A DNA stretch of 58,853 nucleotides from Prevotella sp. (GTDB lineage Bacteria; Bacteroidota; Bacteroidia; Bacteroidales; Bacteroidaceae). The DNA is taken from contig JAFVEE010000074.1 of the NCBI GenBank assembly GCA_017478085.1, forward strand, positions 1 through 58,853, read 5' to 3'. The notes under the pieces were generated by a model. The model saw nothing but the letters and a program-made list of their open reading frames with translations. It was not told the DNA's origin and did not search any database. A program made the position numbers and the translations under genes. Below, piece by piece: positions 16,501-24,926 of the stretch (the first letter of the stretch is position 1; each line of letters starts with the position of its first letter).

Positions 16501-17056
16501 TGTGCTCAGCAATGAGGGCCTGGCAGCCACGCGCCGCCTTCGCGCTCCCGGCCTCAACGCCGCAGAGCAGCAGCAGGAGGCAGCCCACGCCACCTTCTAT
16601 GCCGATGGCCGCAGCCTCATGCTGCAGACCTACGACGAGATAGGTGCCTTCGACCTGGAGCTGCAAGGCGTGAATGACCGGCAGGTGAAGCTCCTGCTGA
16701 ACAGCCGCGAGTGGCAGATGCTCACGCGCAACACCGCCCAGGGCGTGCGCCTCGTGGTGTTCTCGCCCACTGGCCAGACCCTGCCCGCAGGCACCACCCA
16801 GCTGCTGCGCCTTGGCGGCGATGCCACCCTGGTAGCCGTTCAGGCCACCAGCCCCGACGCACAGGAAGTGCCCGCCAGCACTGCCACTGCCACCGCCACC
16901 GGCATCCATGATGCCTATGGGTCCTATGGGTCCTATGAGCCCTATTCGCCCCATGAGTCCTACAAGACCTACGACCTGCAAGGCCGCCAGCTGAACAACA
17001 GCCACCAGCTGCGCAAGGGCCTCTATATACAAAACGGAAAAAAGATTAGGAGGTAA
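13496..17056 (+). CDS. Large secreted multidomain protein with dockerin and C-terminal sorting tail
   Basis: 1186 residues with a signal peptide. Three about 75-residue repeats start with LEYWFDSDPG, LEYFWDEDPG and AEYFWNEDPG (near residues 38, 117 and 192). A fibronectin-like segment (about 500-560) is followed by a CARDB domain (about 575-690, DLAVTAIDQPATAQAGNTV), a leucine-rich stretch (about 715-835, LKTLNLSRNTLSGN) and a type I dockerin-like duplex (about 941-1006: GDANLSGLVDVNDVQ and a second INIQDIVCTVNIV). A tyrosine-rich 9-bp-repeat linker leads to YDLQGRQLNN...GLYIQNGKKI, a Por-type sorting tail. It is probably secreted and surface-bound. No catalytic domain is visible. Confidence 0.8.
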   Translation: MNKPLFHQPAMARRWMAVFSLIIIHCTLFISRAAAQAQLEYWFDSDPGRGQATTVAATIDAEGLVQFDAPTDGLTEGNHLMGVRSYHTDAEGHTSFGPTILRYVAVTRPAHEGIAYLEYFWDEDPGVGHATKLPIVAQRELNLDNVEFSTQHLSAGLHELGIRSFGGVGWSPTVRLETYVPMRQADVQVSYAEYFWNEDPGYGQGTPIEIDPAAQVSLESLGIPTTDIHGDALFFIRYYGNNGWSPTLCYNIIVDAEGNFTLNSQAATSLDNRNYQSLPDLVADLADRSVGNDITLNVITTGTDYALDATTPEVLQQLAAISQSIDQVSTYSEGKTIGFKATAGSGNTLSVSTTPEGLPTAINMLAHTWLENVGLTINGTAYDFSAWARAPRYQAEPICPGQTTDELTIGTPAEGLVVAYTAQPHQGCTIVGHQTSVTYEGTLPAMQLLNNGSKTDSLAFLVELKDNEGTTLSSYTYYIYVRASVSDKAFSGMQPADASSLNPGTTTLRWNAIGGAQGYRLTLTDDDTTVLDGSPVTKTTYSLTVEPGHQYTWQVVAIGPCDELSSQTMHFSGRLLPDLAVTAIDQPATAQAGNTVTVTATIANQGQGATTESSWTDRLYYAIDSDDFAQATQAASVAHSGALAADASYEVTFSFKAPQVETGQMYLFVATDAESKVLESNADNNRTTAATATTLQPFYMNASDLAALRRLHADFGGSQWNGTQWDTTSELIRPGNWSGVSFDTEGRVTAISLQGRGLSGSLSEAEAPALPQLKTLNLSRNTLSGNPAAFVTASCMPLIASLNLSYNQIDELSAPLPSTISSLNLGYQHRREGSNSVLPGLDQLATRLLPIGNNMDNVQLSAVAYYNHTAQDFTAHPALNVYSTDLNTRYGTLNWSNTLQAYSYAANSWQQTMEQDTPALLVVESGATQGSVWPAQMHFTLGDANLSGLVDVNDVQRTLNYVINSSSNNTMFGLWAANTFTEGEAEQQTVINIQDIVCTVNIVLSNEGLAATRRLRAPGLNAAEQQQEAAHATFYADGRSLMLQTYDEIGAFDLELQGVNDRQVKLLLNSREWQMLTRNTAQGVRLVVFSPTGQTLPAGTTQLLRLGGDATLVAVQATSPDAQEVPASTATATATGIHDAYGSYGSYEPYSPHESYKTYDLQGRQLNNSHQLRKGLYIQNGKKIRR
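16914..16976 (+). repeat. 9-bp tandem array inside coding sequence (locus 3)
   Basis: Seven 9-bp units (CCTATGGGT x2, CCTATGAGC, CCTATTCGC, CCCATGAGT, CCTACAAGA, CCTACGACC) in frame encode a tyrosine every third residue (GSYGSYEPY...). The unit resembles those of the two non-coding arrays at 42833 and 51564. Confidence 0.85.
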
Positions 17057-17062
17057 AGACAG

Positions 17063-20000
17063 ATGACAAGACATCAAGCTATAAAACACAGAGCCGCCTG
17101 CCTGCTCGGCCTGCTCATCATGCTGATGGGCTCGCTGACAGCCGTGGCGCAAAACCGACTGTATGTCACCGACTTTACGGCTGCCGCAGGCAAGGAGGCC
17201 ATCGTGCCCATATACCTGGAAAACAGCAGCGACGTGGTGGGCATGCAGTTCGACATTACGCTGCCCTACGCCAAGAGCGGCAGCAGTGCCACGCTGGTCG
17301 ATGCCCGCACAAGCGGCCACAGCATCTCGCTGCGCAAGCTGGCAGACAAGCGATACACCGTGGTGGTGATGTCGCTCGAGAACAAGGCCCTGCGCGGCAA
17401 TGCCGGACTGCTGGTGCGCTTCCCCGTTTCGGTGCCTGCCACCGCACAGGCCGACGACGAGGTGGCTTTCAGCATCAGCAATGTGGTGCTGACCGACAAG
17501 ACCGGACACAACGTAGCCACAGAGACCACGTCGGAGGCCAGCTTCACCGTGCTGCGCACGCCCACACCCGACTTCACCGTGACCGACCTGCTCATCTACA
17601 ACAGCAGCGAGACACTCATGCCGGGCGGCAAGCTGCAGCTCAGCTTCACCGTGAACAACGAGGGCACGGGTGCCAGCACCGACGGCTGGACGGAGAAGAT
17701 CTACCTGGAAGACCAGCTGTCCGGCCTGCGCACCTATGTGACCACGCAGAACTATGCCAACACGCTGGAGGCCGGCGAGAGCATGCCACGCCTATTCGAG
17801 GTAGACCTGCCGCAGGCCATGAAGATGGAAGGCACCGTGAGGGCCTACGTCGAGGTGACGGCCCGCAAGAGCACCGACGAGCTGATTGCCGACCAGGGCA
17901 ACAACAACGCCACGTCGACCAACACGAAGGAGCTGGGGAAACGCCTGTTCCTGAGCGACAGCCGCATAGAACTGAACGAAGGCAATTCGAGGTACGTCAC
18001 GGTGACCCGGTCGGGCGACTGGTCGATGGACGAGACCTTCAGCCTGGCCATCACCGGGCAGCACGACGAAACGCGCATCAGCTTCCCCGCCACCGTGACC
18101 ATCCGGGCCAAGCAGACCTCGGCAACGTTTTCCGTGCGCAGCATCGACGACAAGAAGGTAAACACCCAATACCGCACGGTGCTGACCGCCCAGGGCAACG
18201 ACTATGAGGCCGTGAGTATGAACGTCGACGTGAAGGACAACGACCACTACGAGCTGGCACTCACCACCGACAAGGACACCTATACCGAGGGCGAAGAGGT
18301 GACGCTCACCGCCACCATAGGCCAGACGCAGGCGAGCGACCTCACGGTGAACCTGACCAACACGGCGGGCGGGTCGTTCAGTCCCTTCGTGCGCTCGATC
18401 ATCATACCTGCCGGACAGCTGCAGGCCACGGCCACCACGCAGGTGGTCGACGACAACTACCCCATGTCCGACAAGAGCGTAACCTTCACCGCCACGGCCT
18501 CGGGCTACTACTCGGCCACTCGCACCATCACGCTGCAAGACGATGACCGCCCGCAGCTGTCGCTCACGCTGCAGAACACCATCGTGAGCGAGGGGGCCGG
18601 CTATGGCGCCACCATGGCCACGCTGACACGAACGGGCAACACAGCCGCTAACGTGACCATATACCTGACCACCAACGCGGGGCTGGAGCTGTACTTCGAC
18701 TCGCAATACGTGATTATTCCGGCTGGCCAGACGTCGGTGACCTTCCCCATCAGCGTGGAAGACAACTCGAAGATCGACAGCCACCGCACCTGGACCATCA
18801 CGGCCACGGCCTGCAACGCACAGACAGGAAAGCCCTTCGGACAGAGCACAGGAGCCTGGACGACGGCCCAGCTCACCGTGACCGACGATGACACCGACGC
18901 GGTGCTGAAGCTGTCGTCGAGGGTGGCCACACTCGAGGAGAACGGCAATGCAGCCACCGTGACCATAGAGCGCAACACGAAGGCTGGCGACCTGACGGTG
19001 ACGCTGGCAAGCGATGCCGACTTCCTGGAGCTGCCGCAGTCGGTGACCATCAAGAACGGCCAGACCAGTGCCACGTTTACCGTGAAGGCTGGTGCAGGCA
19101 TTGAGAGCACGGAGAACTACTTTGCCCGCGTAACGGCCTCGGCCGAGAACTTCCAGTCGGCACAGTTCGTGTTCCTCGTAAGTACCAAGCCCAATGCCAC
19201 GTGCTCGGCTCCCCGGCTGTCGAAGAACAATCCCTTTGGCGGCGAAAGCATCACCGTGACGCTGCCCGTATCGAACATAGGCACCAGCGAGCTGCCTGCC
19301 GGCATGGAGGTGCGCATGTACCTCTCGACCAACAGGACGTATAGCCCCGAAAGAAGTTCGGAGGCCGAGCTTCTGCGCACCACACTGCCCAGAAGCGTGC
19401 AGGCCGGCGAGACAGAGGAGATGGACTTCACCGTAACGATGCCCATGTACTACGCCGAGAAGCAGTATTACATCTTTGCCTGGCTGAACCCCGCGCAGAA
19501 AAGCACCGAGTCGAACTTCGGCAACAACCTATGCACGGGCACGGCGGTCAACATCAAGCCTGCCTTCAAGCTGGCCTCGATCAGTACCGACAGGACCAAC
19601 TACACCCGTGGCAACACCATTCACTTCACAGGCACAATGAGCAACAGCGCATCGGGCGTGAGCATGGAAGGCAAGCAGGTAGACGTGTTCTTGCTGAACG
19701 ACACCAAGCGCTACCAGGTGACCACCACACTCGATGCCGCCGGCAACTTTGAGGCCGACTACACCTTTGGCGAACAGACGGGCGGACGCTACCTGACGGG
19801 AGCCTGCGTGCACGGCACGGGCGGCACCGAGACCCTGGGCCACATCAACGTGACGCGACTGAAGATAGAGCGCAGCAGCTACCTGATGGAAAACATTACC
19901 GAGGGCGTGCCCCGCGAGGGCAACATAGGCGTGACCAACCTGTCGGAGGAGCCACTCTACAACGTGTCGTTCCGTATGGACGGCCTACCCGATGACTGGG

Positions 20001-23000
20001 AGGTACAGCTGTCGAGCGTGGCAGTGCTGAAAGGCGGCGCCACGGCCAATGCCCACTACCGCATCGTGCCCACAGCTCCCCGCAACGGCGTGAAGACCCG
20101 CTACGACGGTACCTTCGTGGTGAGCGCCAACGATGCCGACGGCGAGGCCATTGCCGAGAGCGAGATGCCCGTGTACTTCTGGAACTATCCTGCCGTGAGC
20201 AAACTGGCAGCCAACGACATCAAGACCACGCTCTACCGCGACGGCCAGCGCACGCTGCAGCTCAGGGTGGAGAACGGCGGACTGAAGGCCACGGGCAACA
20301 TCAGCGTGGTATGGCCCTCGGGACAGTCGTGGCTCTCGGCCGCCACCACACAGCTGGCCTCGATACCTGCCGGCGGCAGCACCACACTGGCACTGAACCT
20401 GAAGGGACAGGCCGACATGATAGTCGACGGCACCTACGAAGCCACCATAAGACTGAAGCCTGAAACGGGCGAGAAGCTCGACGTGAAGGTGACGGCCACG
20501 GTGGTGAGCACCAACATAGGCACGCTGAAGGTCGACGTGGTCGATGCCTACACGCTGGGAGCCGAAGACGGCGAGGGCCCGCACGTGAGCGGTGCCTCGG
20601 TACGGCTGACCAACGCCATGACCGGCGAGGTGACGATGACTGGTACCACCGGCAGCGACGGTCTCTTTACCACCGACATACTGAAAGAAGGCACCTACTA
20701 TGTGTACGTGACCGCCCCCAACCACTACTATGCCGAGAAGACCATCACGATTGATCCCGGCGTGGTGAACCAGATGGAGGTGTTCCTGAACTACGAGGTG
20801 GTGAAGATGACCTACACTGTGGAGCGCACCACCGTGGTCGACGAATACCAGACGGTGGTCACGATGGACATTGTGCCCGACATTCCGCAAGCCATCGTGG
20901 TGGCCAGTCTGCCCGAAGACTGGGGCACAGGCGAGCACAGCTACAGCGTGAGACTGACCAACAAGGGCCGACTGACGGCCTACACGCCCTACCTGGAGTT
21001 CCCCAACGTGGAAGGCGTGACCTTCACCGTGGTGAGCGACTACCCCGCCGTGATCTATCCGAACGAGAGCTTCGACGTGACGGTAGACTTCAAAGGCCCC
21101 GAGGGCGCAGAACACACGCAGCTGGGCTACATCGTGATGCACTATGCCTACAAGCTGAAAGGCGAGACCCACTGGGGTGCCGACACCTACCTGGCATCGA
21201 TGGGGCGCGGCGAGCTGCTCTTCCTGCCCGGCGGCGGTCTGGGCAGCGTGACGGGCGACACCGAGGACCGCAACTTCGGCACCTATACGCCCCCCTCAGG
21301 AGGTTCTGACGACGGCGGCTTTGCCATTATGGATGGCGGCGACCTGAAACTGGTGGAACCGGAGGTCTTGACACGCGACTATACTCAATCGATTGACAAC
21401 CGCGTGCGCCTGCAGTTCGAGCAGAACTTCTTCCTGGAGCGCGAGGCCTTCCAAGGCAACCTGAAAGTAGAGAACTTGCAGATGGATGGCATTGAGGCCA
21501 TCACGCTGACACCCAACGTGAAGACGATAAGCGGCGAGGATGTGTCGGCCCTGTTTGCCATATCGACCGTGGGCAGCAGCCAGAACTGGACAAGCAAGGA
21601 GTCGGGCGAGTGGTCGCTGGCCAGCAGCCAGACGGGCGAGGCAAAGGTAATCTACGTGCCCTCGAAGGAAACGGCTCCCACTGAGCCGGTAAGCTATCTG
21701 TTTGGCGGCACGGTGTCTTATCGCGACATTGCCTCGGGCAACCTTATCACGCAGGAGCTGACTCCCACACAGCTCACCGTGAACCCGTCGCCCGACCTGC
21801 ACCTGACCTACTTCGTGCAGCGCGACTTCATCAGCGACGACCCGCTCACAGAGGATATAGAGCCGTGGGAGCCTGCACAGTTTGCCCTGCTCATACAGAA
21901 CAAGGGCGCTGGCGATGCCATTGACCTGAAGATTGAGACCGAAGACCCGCAAATAGTAGACAATGCCTGCAACCTGCCCGTGGAGTTCATCAAGCTCTAT
22001 GCCACCATCGACGGCGAGCAGCAGAACATGGACTTCAACAAACTGAACCTGGGCGGCATAGCCGCCGGGCAAAGCAAGATGGCCCGCTGGTGGTTCTACA
22101 GCAACGCGTCGGCCCACGTGGCCAACTTCGAGGCAAGGATGACGAAGCACTCTAACTATGGCATCGAGTTCGACCTCATTACCTTAGACGGCGTGCACGA
22201 ACTGACGCGCTCGGTGAGCGGCTCGCTCACGAGCAGTGAGAACGGTGCACAGGCAAGGCGAATGGCATTCTCGCCCAGTGAGAGCAGCACGGACATTTAC
22301 CTGCTGAACCTGATTGAGGACGAGGACAACCTGCCCGACCACGTGATGGACGGCAATGGCAACGAGACTGACGACCTGGAGATTGTGAGCGACAACATGA
22401 CTTGCATAGCCGCTTCGGGCGAGAACCAATACACGCTGAGCGTATCGGCTTCGCGCGAAGGCTGGGTCTACGGCGTGATGCACGACCCCACCAACTGCAC
22501 CATGAACCTGGTGAGAGTGGTGCGCAACAGCGATGGCAGCGACGTGACCACAAACATCTGGCAAACAGACCGCACGGTGACCGCCGACTATGCCACCATC
22601 GTGGACAACCGCCTGCATCTGGCCGACAACATCGGCACGGAAGAGAGCTACACGCTCTACTACGAGCCGAAGCCTGCCCCGGCACCCAAGGTGAAGAGCA
22701 TAGAACTGGTGGTTGAGGAGGGAAGCAGTGAGGCCAAGGCCACGCAAGCCCTCGTCACCTTCGAGGAAGCCATCGATACCGAGAGCGTCGATGCCAGCGA
22801 TATGGTGCTCAGCATCGGCGAGAAGGAGCAGACGGTAACGGTCAGCGTGAAGAACTCCACTCAGGTGCTGGTGAACTGGAGCAGCAGCGCGCTCACCAAC
22901 AACAGCTGCATGCTCACCGTCTACACGGCCGACATTCAGAACACTGAGGGCACAAAGGGCTCTACCTGCCGCAGCCTGACTTGGACGGCTGAGGCCGACG

Positions 23001-23182
23001 TGCTACCGGGCGACGTGAATGGCGACGGTGTGGTGAACGTGACCGACATCATGGCTTTGTCGAGTCATATTATGGGCAGCTCTCCTGCCAACTTCGTACC
23101 CGCCAATGCCGATGTGAACGGCAACGGAAGCATCAACGTGAACGACATTATGGGTACGGCTAAGATTATTATGAACAAATAA
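17063..23182 (+). CDS. Giant secreted protein: cohesin-like, Calx-beta/CARDB repeats, dockerin
   Basis: 2039 residues with a signal peptide. Residues about 30-165 resemble a cohesin-type beta-sandwich (VPIYLENSSDVVGMQFDITLP). A CARDB-like domain follows, then four Calx-beta-like repeats (about 300-700), each ending in D-D/N-D (VKDNDHYEL, LQDDDRPQL, VTDDDTDAV), and further CARDB/Ig-like domains. Around 1155-1240 is a carboxypeptidase-regulatory-like fold (GASVRLTNAMTGEV...GTYYVYV). The C-terminus (about 1975-2039) is a duplicated Ca-binding dockerin (GDVNGDGVVNVTDIM and DVNGNGSINVNDIM). It starts 6 bp after the previous gene. The role is likely structural or adhesive; no enzyme domain is seen. 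Confidence 0.82.
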   Translation: MTRHQAIKHRAACLLGLLIMLMGSLTAVAQNRLYVTDFTAAAGKEAIVPIYLENSSDVVGMQFDITLPYAKSGSSATLVDARTSGHSISLRKLADKRYTVVVMSLENKALRGNAGLLVRFPVSVPATAQADDEVAFSISNVVLTDKTGHNVATETTSEASFTVLRTPTPDFTVTDLLIYNSSETLMPGGKLQLSFTVNNEGTGASTDGWTEKIYLEDQLSGLRTYVTTQNYANTLEAGESMPRLFEVDLPQAMKMEGTVRAYVEVTARKSTDELIADQGNNNATSTNTKELGKRLFLSDSRIELNEGNSRYVTVTRSGDWSMDETFSLAITGQHDETRISFPATVTIRAKQTSATFSVRSIDDKKVNTQYRTVLTAQGNDYEAVSMNVDVKDNDHYELALTTDKDTYTEGEEVTLTATIGQTQASDLTVNLTNTAGGSFSPFVRSIIIPAGQLQATATTQVVDDNYPMSDKSVTFTATASGYYSATRTITLQDDDRPQLSLTLQNTIVSEGAGYGATMATLTRTGNTAANVTIYLTTNAGLELYFDSQYVIIPAGQTSVTFPISVEDNSKIDSHRTWTITATACNAQTGKPFGQSTGAWTTAQLTVTDDDTDAVLKLSSRVATLEENGNAATVTIERNTKAGDLTVTLASDADFLELPQSVTIKNGQTSATFTVKAGAGIESTENYFARVTASAENFQSAQFVFLVSTKPNATCSAPRLSKNNPFGGESITVTLPVSNIGTSELPAGMEVRMYLSTNRTYSPERSSEAELLRTTLPRSVQAGETEEMDFTVTMPMYYAEKQYYIFAWLNPAQKSTESNFGNNLCTGTAVNIKPAFKLASISTDRTNYTRGNTIHFTGTMSNSASGVSMEGKQVDVFLLNDTKRYQVTTTLDAAGNFEADYTFGEQTGGRYLTGACVHGTGGTETLGHINVTRLKIERSSYLMENITEGVPREGNIGVTNLSEEPLYNVSFRMDGLPDDWEVQLSSVAVLKGGATANAHYRIVPTAPRNGVKTRYDGTFVVSANDADGEAIAESEMPVYFWNYPAVSKLAANDIKTTLYRDGQRTLQLRVENGGLKATGNISVVWPSGQSWLSAATTQLASIPAGGSTTLALNLKGQADMIVDGTYEATIRLKPETGEKLDVKVTATVVSTNIGTLKVDVVDAYTLGAEDGEGPHVSGASVRLTNAMTGEVTMTGTTGSDGLFTTDILKEGTYYVYVTAPNHYYAEKTITIDPGVVNQMEVFLNYEVVKMTYTVERTTVVDEYQTVVTMDIVPDIPQAIVVASLPEDWGTGEHSYSVRLTNKGRLTAYTPYLEFPNVEGVTFTVVSDYPAVIYPNESFDVTVDFKGPEGAEHTQLGYIVMHYAYKLKGETHWGADTYLASMGRGELLFLPGGGLGSVTGDTEDRNFGTYTPPSGGSDDGGFAIMDGGDLKLVEPEVLTRDYTQSIDNRVRLQFEQNFFLEREAFQGNLKVENLQMDGIEAITLTPNVKTISGEDVSALFAISTVGSSQNWTSKESGEWSLASSQTGEAKVIYVPSKETAPTEPVSYLFGGTVSYRDIASGNLITQELTPTQLTVNPSPDLHLTYFVQRDFISDDPLTEDIEPWEPAQFALLIQNKGAGDAIDLKIETEDPQIVDNACNLPVEFIKLYATIDGEQQNMDFNKLNLGGIAAGQSKMARWWFYSNASAHVANFEARMTKHSNYGIEFDLITLDGVHELTRSVSGSLTSSENGAQARRMAFSPSESSTDIYLLNLIEDEDNLPDHVMDGNGNETDDLEIVSDNMTCIAASGENQYTLSVSASREGWVYGVMHDPTNCTMNLVRVVRNSDGSDVTTNIWQTDRTVTADYATIVDNRLHLADNIGTEESYTLYYEPKPAPAPKVKSIELVVEEGSSEAKATQALVTFEEAIDTESVDASDMVLSIGEKEQTVTVSVKNSTQVLVNWSSSALTNNSCMLTVYTADIQNTEGTKGSTCRSLTWTAEADVLPGDVNGDGVVNVTDIMALSSHIMGSSPANFVPANADVNGNGSINVNDIMGTAKIIMNK

Positions 23183-23195
23183 AGACATTTTCGAT

Positions 23196-24236
23196 ATGAG
23201 CATTAAAAGAATAATGACCGCAGCCTTGCTTGCCCTGACCACACTGGTCGGGGCACAGGCCGACGGCATACGCATTGAACCATTTACACTGGCTGCCAAT
23301 GAGGTAAAAGACGTGGAAATTCTTTTCGACAACGCTACGAACTATGGTGGTTTGCAGTTTGACTTGCTTCTACCTGACGGTGTGAGTATTGTTGAGAATG
23401 ATGATAACGAACTCTGTGATCAAAACACCGACCGACTATCCTATAAGGATTTTACGGTAAATGCTAACCAACAAGAAGATGGAAGCTACCGTTTCCTCAT
23501 CTACAACACAAAGGGAAAGAACATTGCCGGCACATCGGGCAATCCTATCCTCACCATTCGCCTGACTGCCAATGACCGGGTACAGTCATCGACCCAGCAG
23601 GTTCGTGTGCAAGGTCAGGTGCTGTCGACTGTAGATGCCGAAGAGACACAGGTGCCCAACTCTTCTTTTCCCTTCTCGCTGACGGTGAAGACCACGATAA
23701 GCGCTGTGGGCTATGCTACTTTCAGCTGGCCTATAGACCTTGACTTCACGGGGCTTGAGGTTAAAGCATACGTTGCAACGGAATGCAAGAATGGAAGCAT
23801 TCATCTGGAGCAAGTAGAGAAGGTGCCTGCAGGCACAGGCCTTATGCTAAAGGGCGAACAGGGCACCTACACCCTGCAGACCACCTATGAGGAATGCGAG
23901 GCGATAACAACCAACCTGCTGACGGGCACTGCCTATGGCGAAATAATCGTGAGTGGCAACGACACGTTTGTGCTGTCGGCTCCTGAAGGCAAGGTAGGCT
24001 TATACCCGGCTAAAGAGGGACTGAAGATATACCAGTACAAGTCTTATCTTCAGACAAACTCGGAAGCAAGGTCGCTCTTCTTCGACGACGACACCGCCGG
24101 CATTGAGGAGGCGAGAAGTTCTGTCAATACCACCCCAGCAGCAGTCTACACGCTGCAAGGAGTGCAGATAAGCACGCCCTCGCGCAGCGGCCTGTACATA
24201 AAGGGTGGAAAGATAATGGTCGTAAAACAGAAATAG
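23196..24236 (+). CDS. Secreted cohesin-like protein
   Basis: 346 residues with a signal peptide (MSIKRIMTAALLALTTLVGAQA). Residues about 25-165 form a cohesin-like domain (VKDVEILFDNATNYGGLQFDLLLPDGV), the same arrangement as the N-terminus of the 2039-residue neighbour. The remainder resembles the tail region of Prevotella surface proteins (ISAVGYATFSWPIDL, GTGLMLKGEQGTY) and ends VYTLQGVQISTPSRSGLYIKGGKIMVVKQK-like, a Por-type tail. It follows two dockerin-bearing genes by 13 bp and could be their partner, which is inference. Confidence 0.75.
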   Translation: MSIKRIMTAALLALTTLVGAQADGIRIEPFTLAANEVKDVEILFDNATNYGGLQFDLLLPDGVSIVENDDNELCDQNTDRLSYKDFTVNANQQEDGSYRFLIYNTKGKNIAGTSGNPILTIRLTANDRVQSSTQQVRVQGQVLSTVDAEETQVPNSSFPFSLTVKTTISAVGYATFSWPIDLDFTGLEVKAYVATECKNGSIHLEQVEKVPAGTGLMLKGEQGTYTLQTTYEECEAITTNLLTGTAYGEIIVSGNDTFVLSAPEGKVGLYPAKEGLKIYQYKSYLQTNSEARSLFFDDDTAGIEEARSSVNTTPAAVYTLQGVQISTPSRSGLYIKGGKIMVVKQK

Positions 24237-24243
24237 GAAAGTT

Positions 24244-24411
24244 ATGAAAAAGGTATATGTAGCCCCAAAGATTGAAACACTGATTGTTTCAACCCACGTA
24301 ATGGATTCTATGAGCATGAGTATTTACGAAAACGAAGAAGCCGTCGATAATCCTGATGCCGTGCTTTCACGAAGAATGTGGAGCCAGAGCGCCTTCGACG
24401 ACGAAGACTAA
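24244..24411 (+). CDS. 55-residue peptide with acidic C-terminus, last gene of the surface operon
   Basis: ATG at 24244, 7 bp after the previous stop codon, encodes MKKVYVAPKIETLIV... ending ...WSQSAFDDED. It has no hydrophobic signal peptide. Small proteins starting M-K-K-x-Y-x-x-P and ending in a Trp-containing acidic tail occur repeatedly in Bacteroidales genomes and are of unknown function (from memory, not searched). The coding sequence keeps operon spacing and stops 22 bp before the operon terminator, which supports it being real. A role as processed peptide, export cargo or small regulator is speculative. Confidence 0.65.
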   Translation: MKKVYVAPKIETLIVSTHVMDSMSMSIYENEEAVDNPDAVLSRRMWSQSAFDDED

Positions 24412-24433
24412 TCAAGCAAGGGAAATATAGTCG

Positions 24434-24472
24434 TGTGTGCGAGCATAAACAACTTGTGCTCGCACACATTTT
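24434..24472 (+). terminator. Terminator of the 11.4-24.4 kb operon
   Basis: A perfect 12-bp stem (TGTGTGCGAGCA with TGCTCGCACACA), an 11-nt loop and four T residues. Confidence 0.85.
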
Positions 24473-24549
24473 GATTGACGTGGGTCAATAATGAGCGGAT
24501 TTTTCGATAAAACTGGAGGGAAAATGATACGGCATTCGGATTTTCGTCG

Positions 24550-24559
24550 TACCTTTGCA
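24550..24559 (+). promoter_or_regulatory. Promoter of the candidate small RNA (TACCTTTGCA)
   Basis: An exact TAnnTTTG element in a stretch with no following large gene on this strand; predicted start near 24564. Confidence 0.65.
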
Positions 24560-24757
24560 TCGTCAAAAGGACACAGAGAGATTTTCAATAGAGAAAAAAG
24601 ATACGAGGTATTAGTTAAGGTAAAAGAGATTGACAAAGTAAAGAGAAAGTAATAGAAAGTAGTTCAGTAGGTAAAGTTAGTAAAAAAGGTAAAGATTCGT
24701 TTCAGGACAGTAGGTATTAAGAATAAGGTAAAGAAAGATTGAACGAAGGATAACAAG

Positions 24758-24871
24758 ATGTGCAGGGGCGTCGTGATGACGCGTACTGCTCGCAAGCGAG
24801 GGGGAAAAGAGAAGTACCCCGCAAGGTTGGTAAAGACCTTGTTTTCAGGAAAAAAGGTTTTTAGTTATTAA
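24758..24871 (+). CDS. Possible 37-residue basic peptide within the candidate RNA
   Basis: ATG to TAA without interruption encodes a strongly basic peptide (MCRGVVMTRTARKRGG...). It overlaps the hairpin-rich half of the transcript, so RNA structure alone may explain the sequence. I do not recognise a protein family. Confidence 0.25.
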   Translation: MCRGVVMTRTARKRGGKEKYPARLVKTLFSGKKVFSY

Positions 24872-24880
24872 TATCGTTGA

Positions 24881-24926
24881 TAGTGCAGCGCTTGGGCAAA
24901 CAAGTCCCAGGGGCTGCACTATTTTT
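24881..24926 (+). terminator. Terminator of the candidate small RNA
   Basis: TAGTGCAGC pairs with GCTGCACTA, extended inside by CTTGGG/CCCAGG, and is followed by TTTTT. The T tract touches the stop codon of the convergent cyclophilin gene. Confidence 0.85.

Larger units (their letters stand above)
24564..24926 (+). ncRNA. Candidate independent small RNA of about 360 nt
   Basis: The region is bounded by the operon terminator on the left, has its own consensus promoter, and ends in a strong terminator. The 5' half is purine-rich and contains GGTAAAG/GGTAAAA five times (near 24615, 24669, 24686, 24723, 24828). The 3' half has several short hairpins: GCGTC/GACGC, CTCG/CGAG, GTACT/AGTAC and CAAGGT/ACCTTG. 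No large protein is encoded on this strand. Known Bacteroidales RNAs with this promoter-to-terminator layout include the Bacteroidales-1 motif, suggested to be a 6S-like RNA; membership is not established here. A short ORF inside (24758-24871) is the alternative explanation. Confidence 0.55.

Noticed and set aside
24881-24926. Terminator serving the cyclophilin gene
   Set aside because: The T tract is on the plus strand; on the minus strand no T run follows the hairpin, so it belongs mainly to the candidate RNA.
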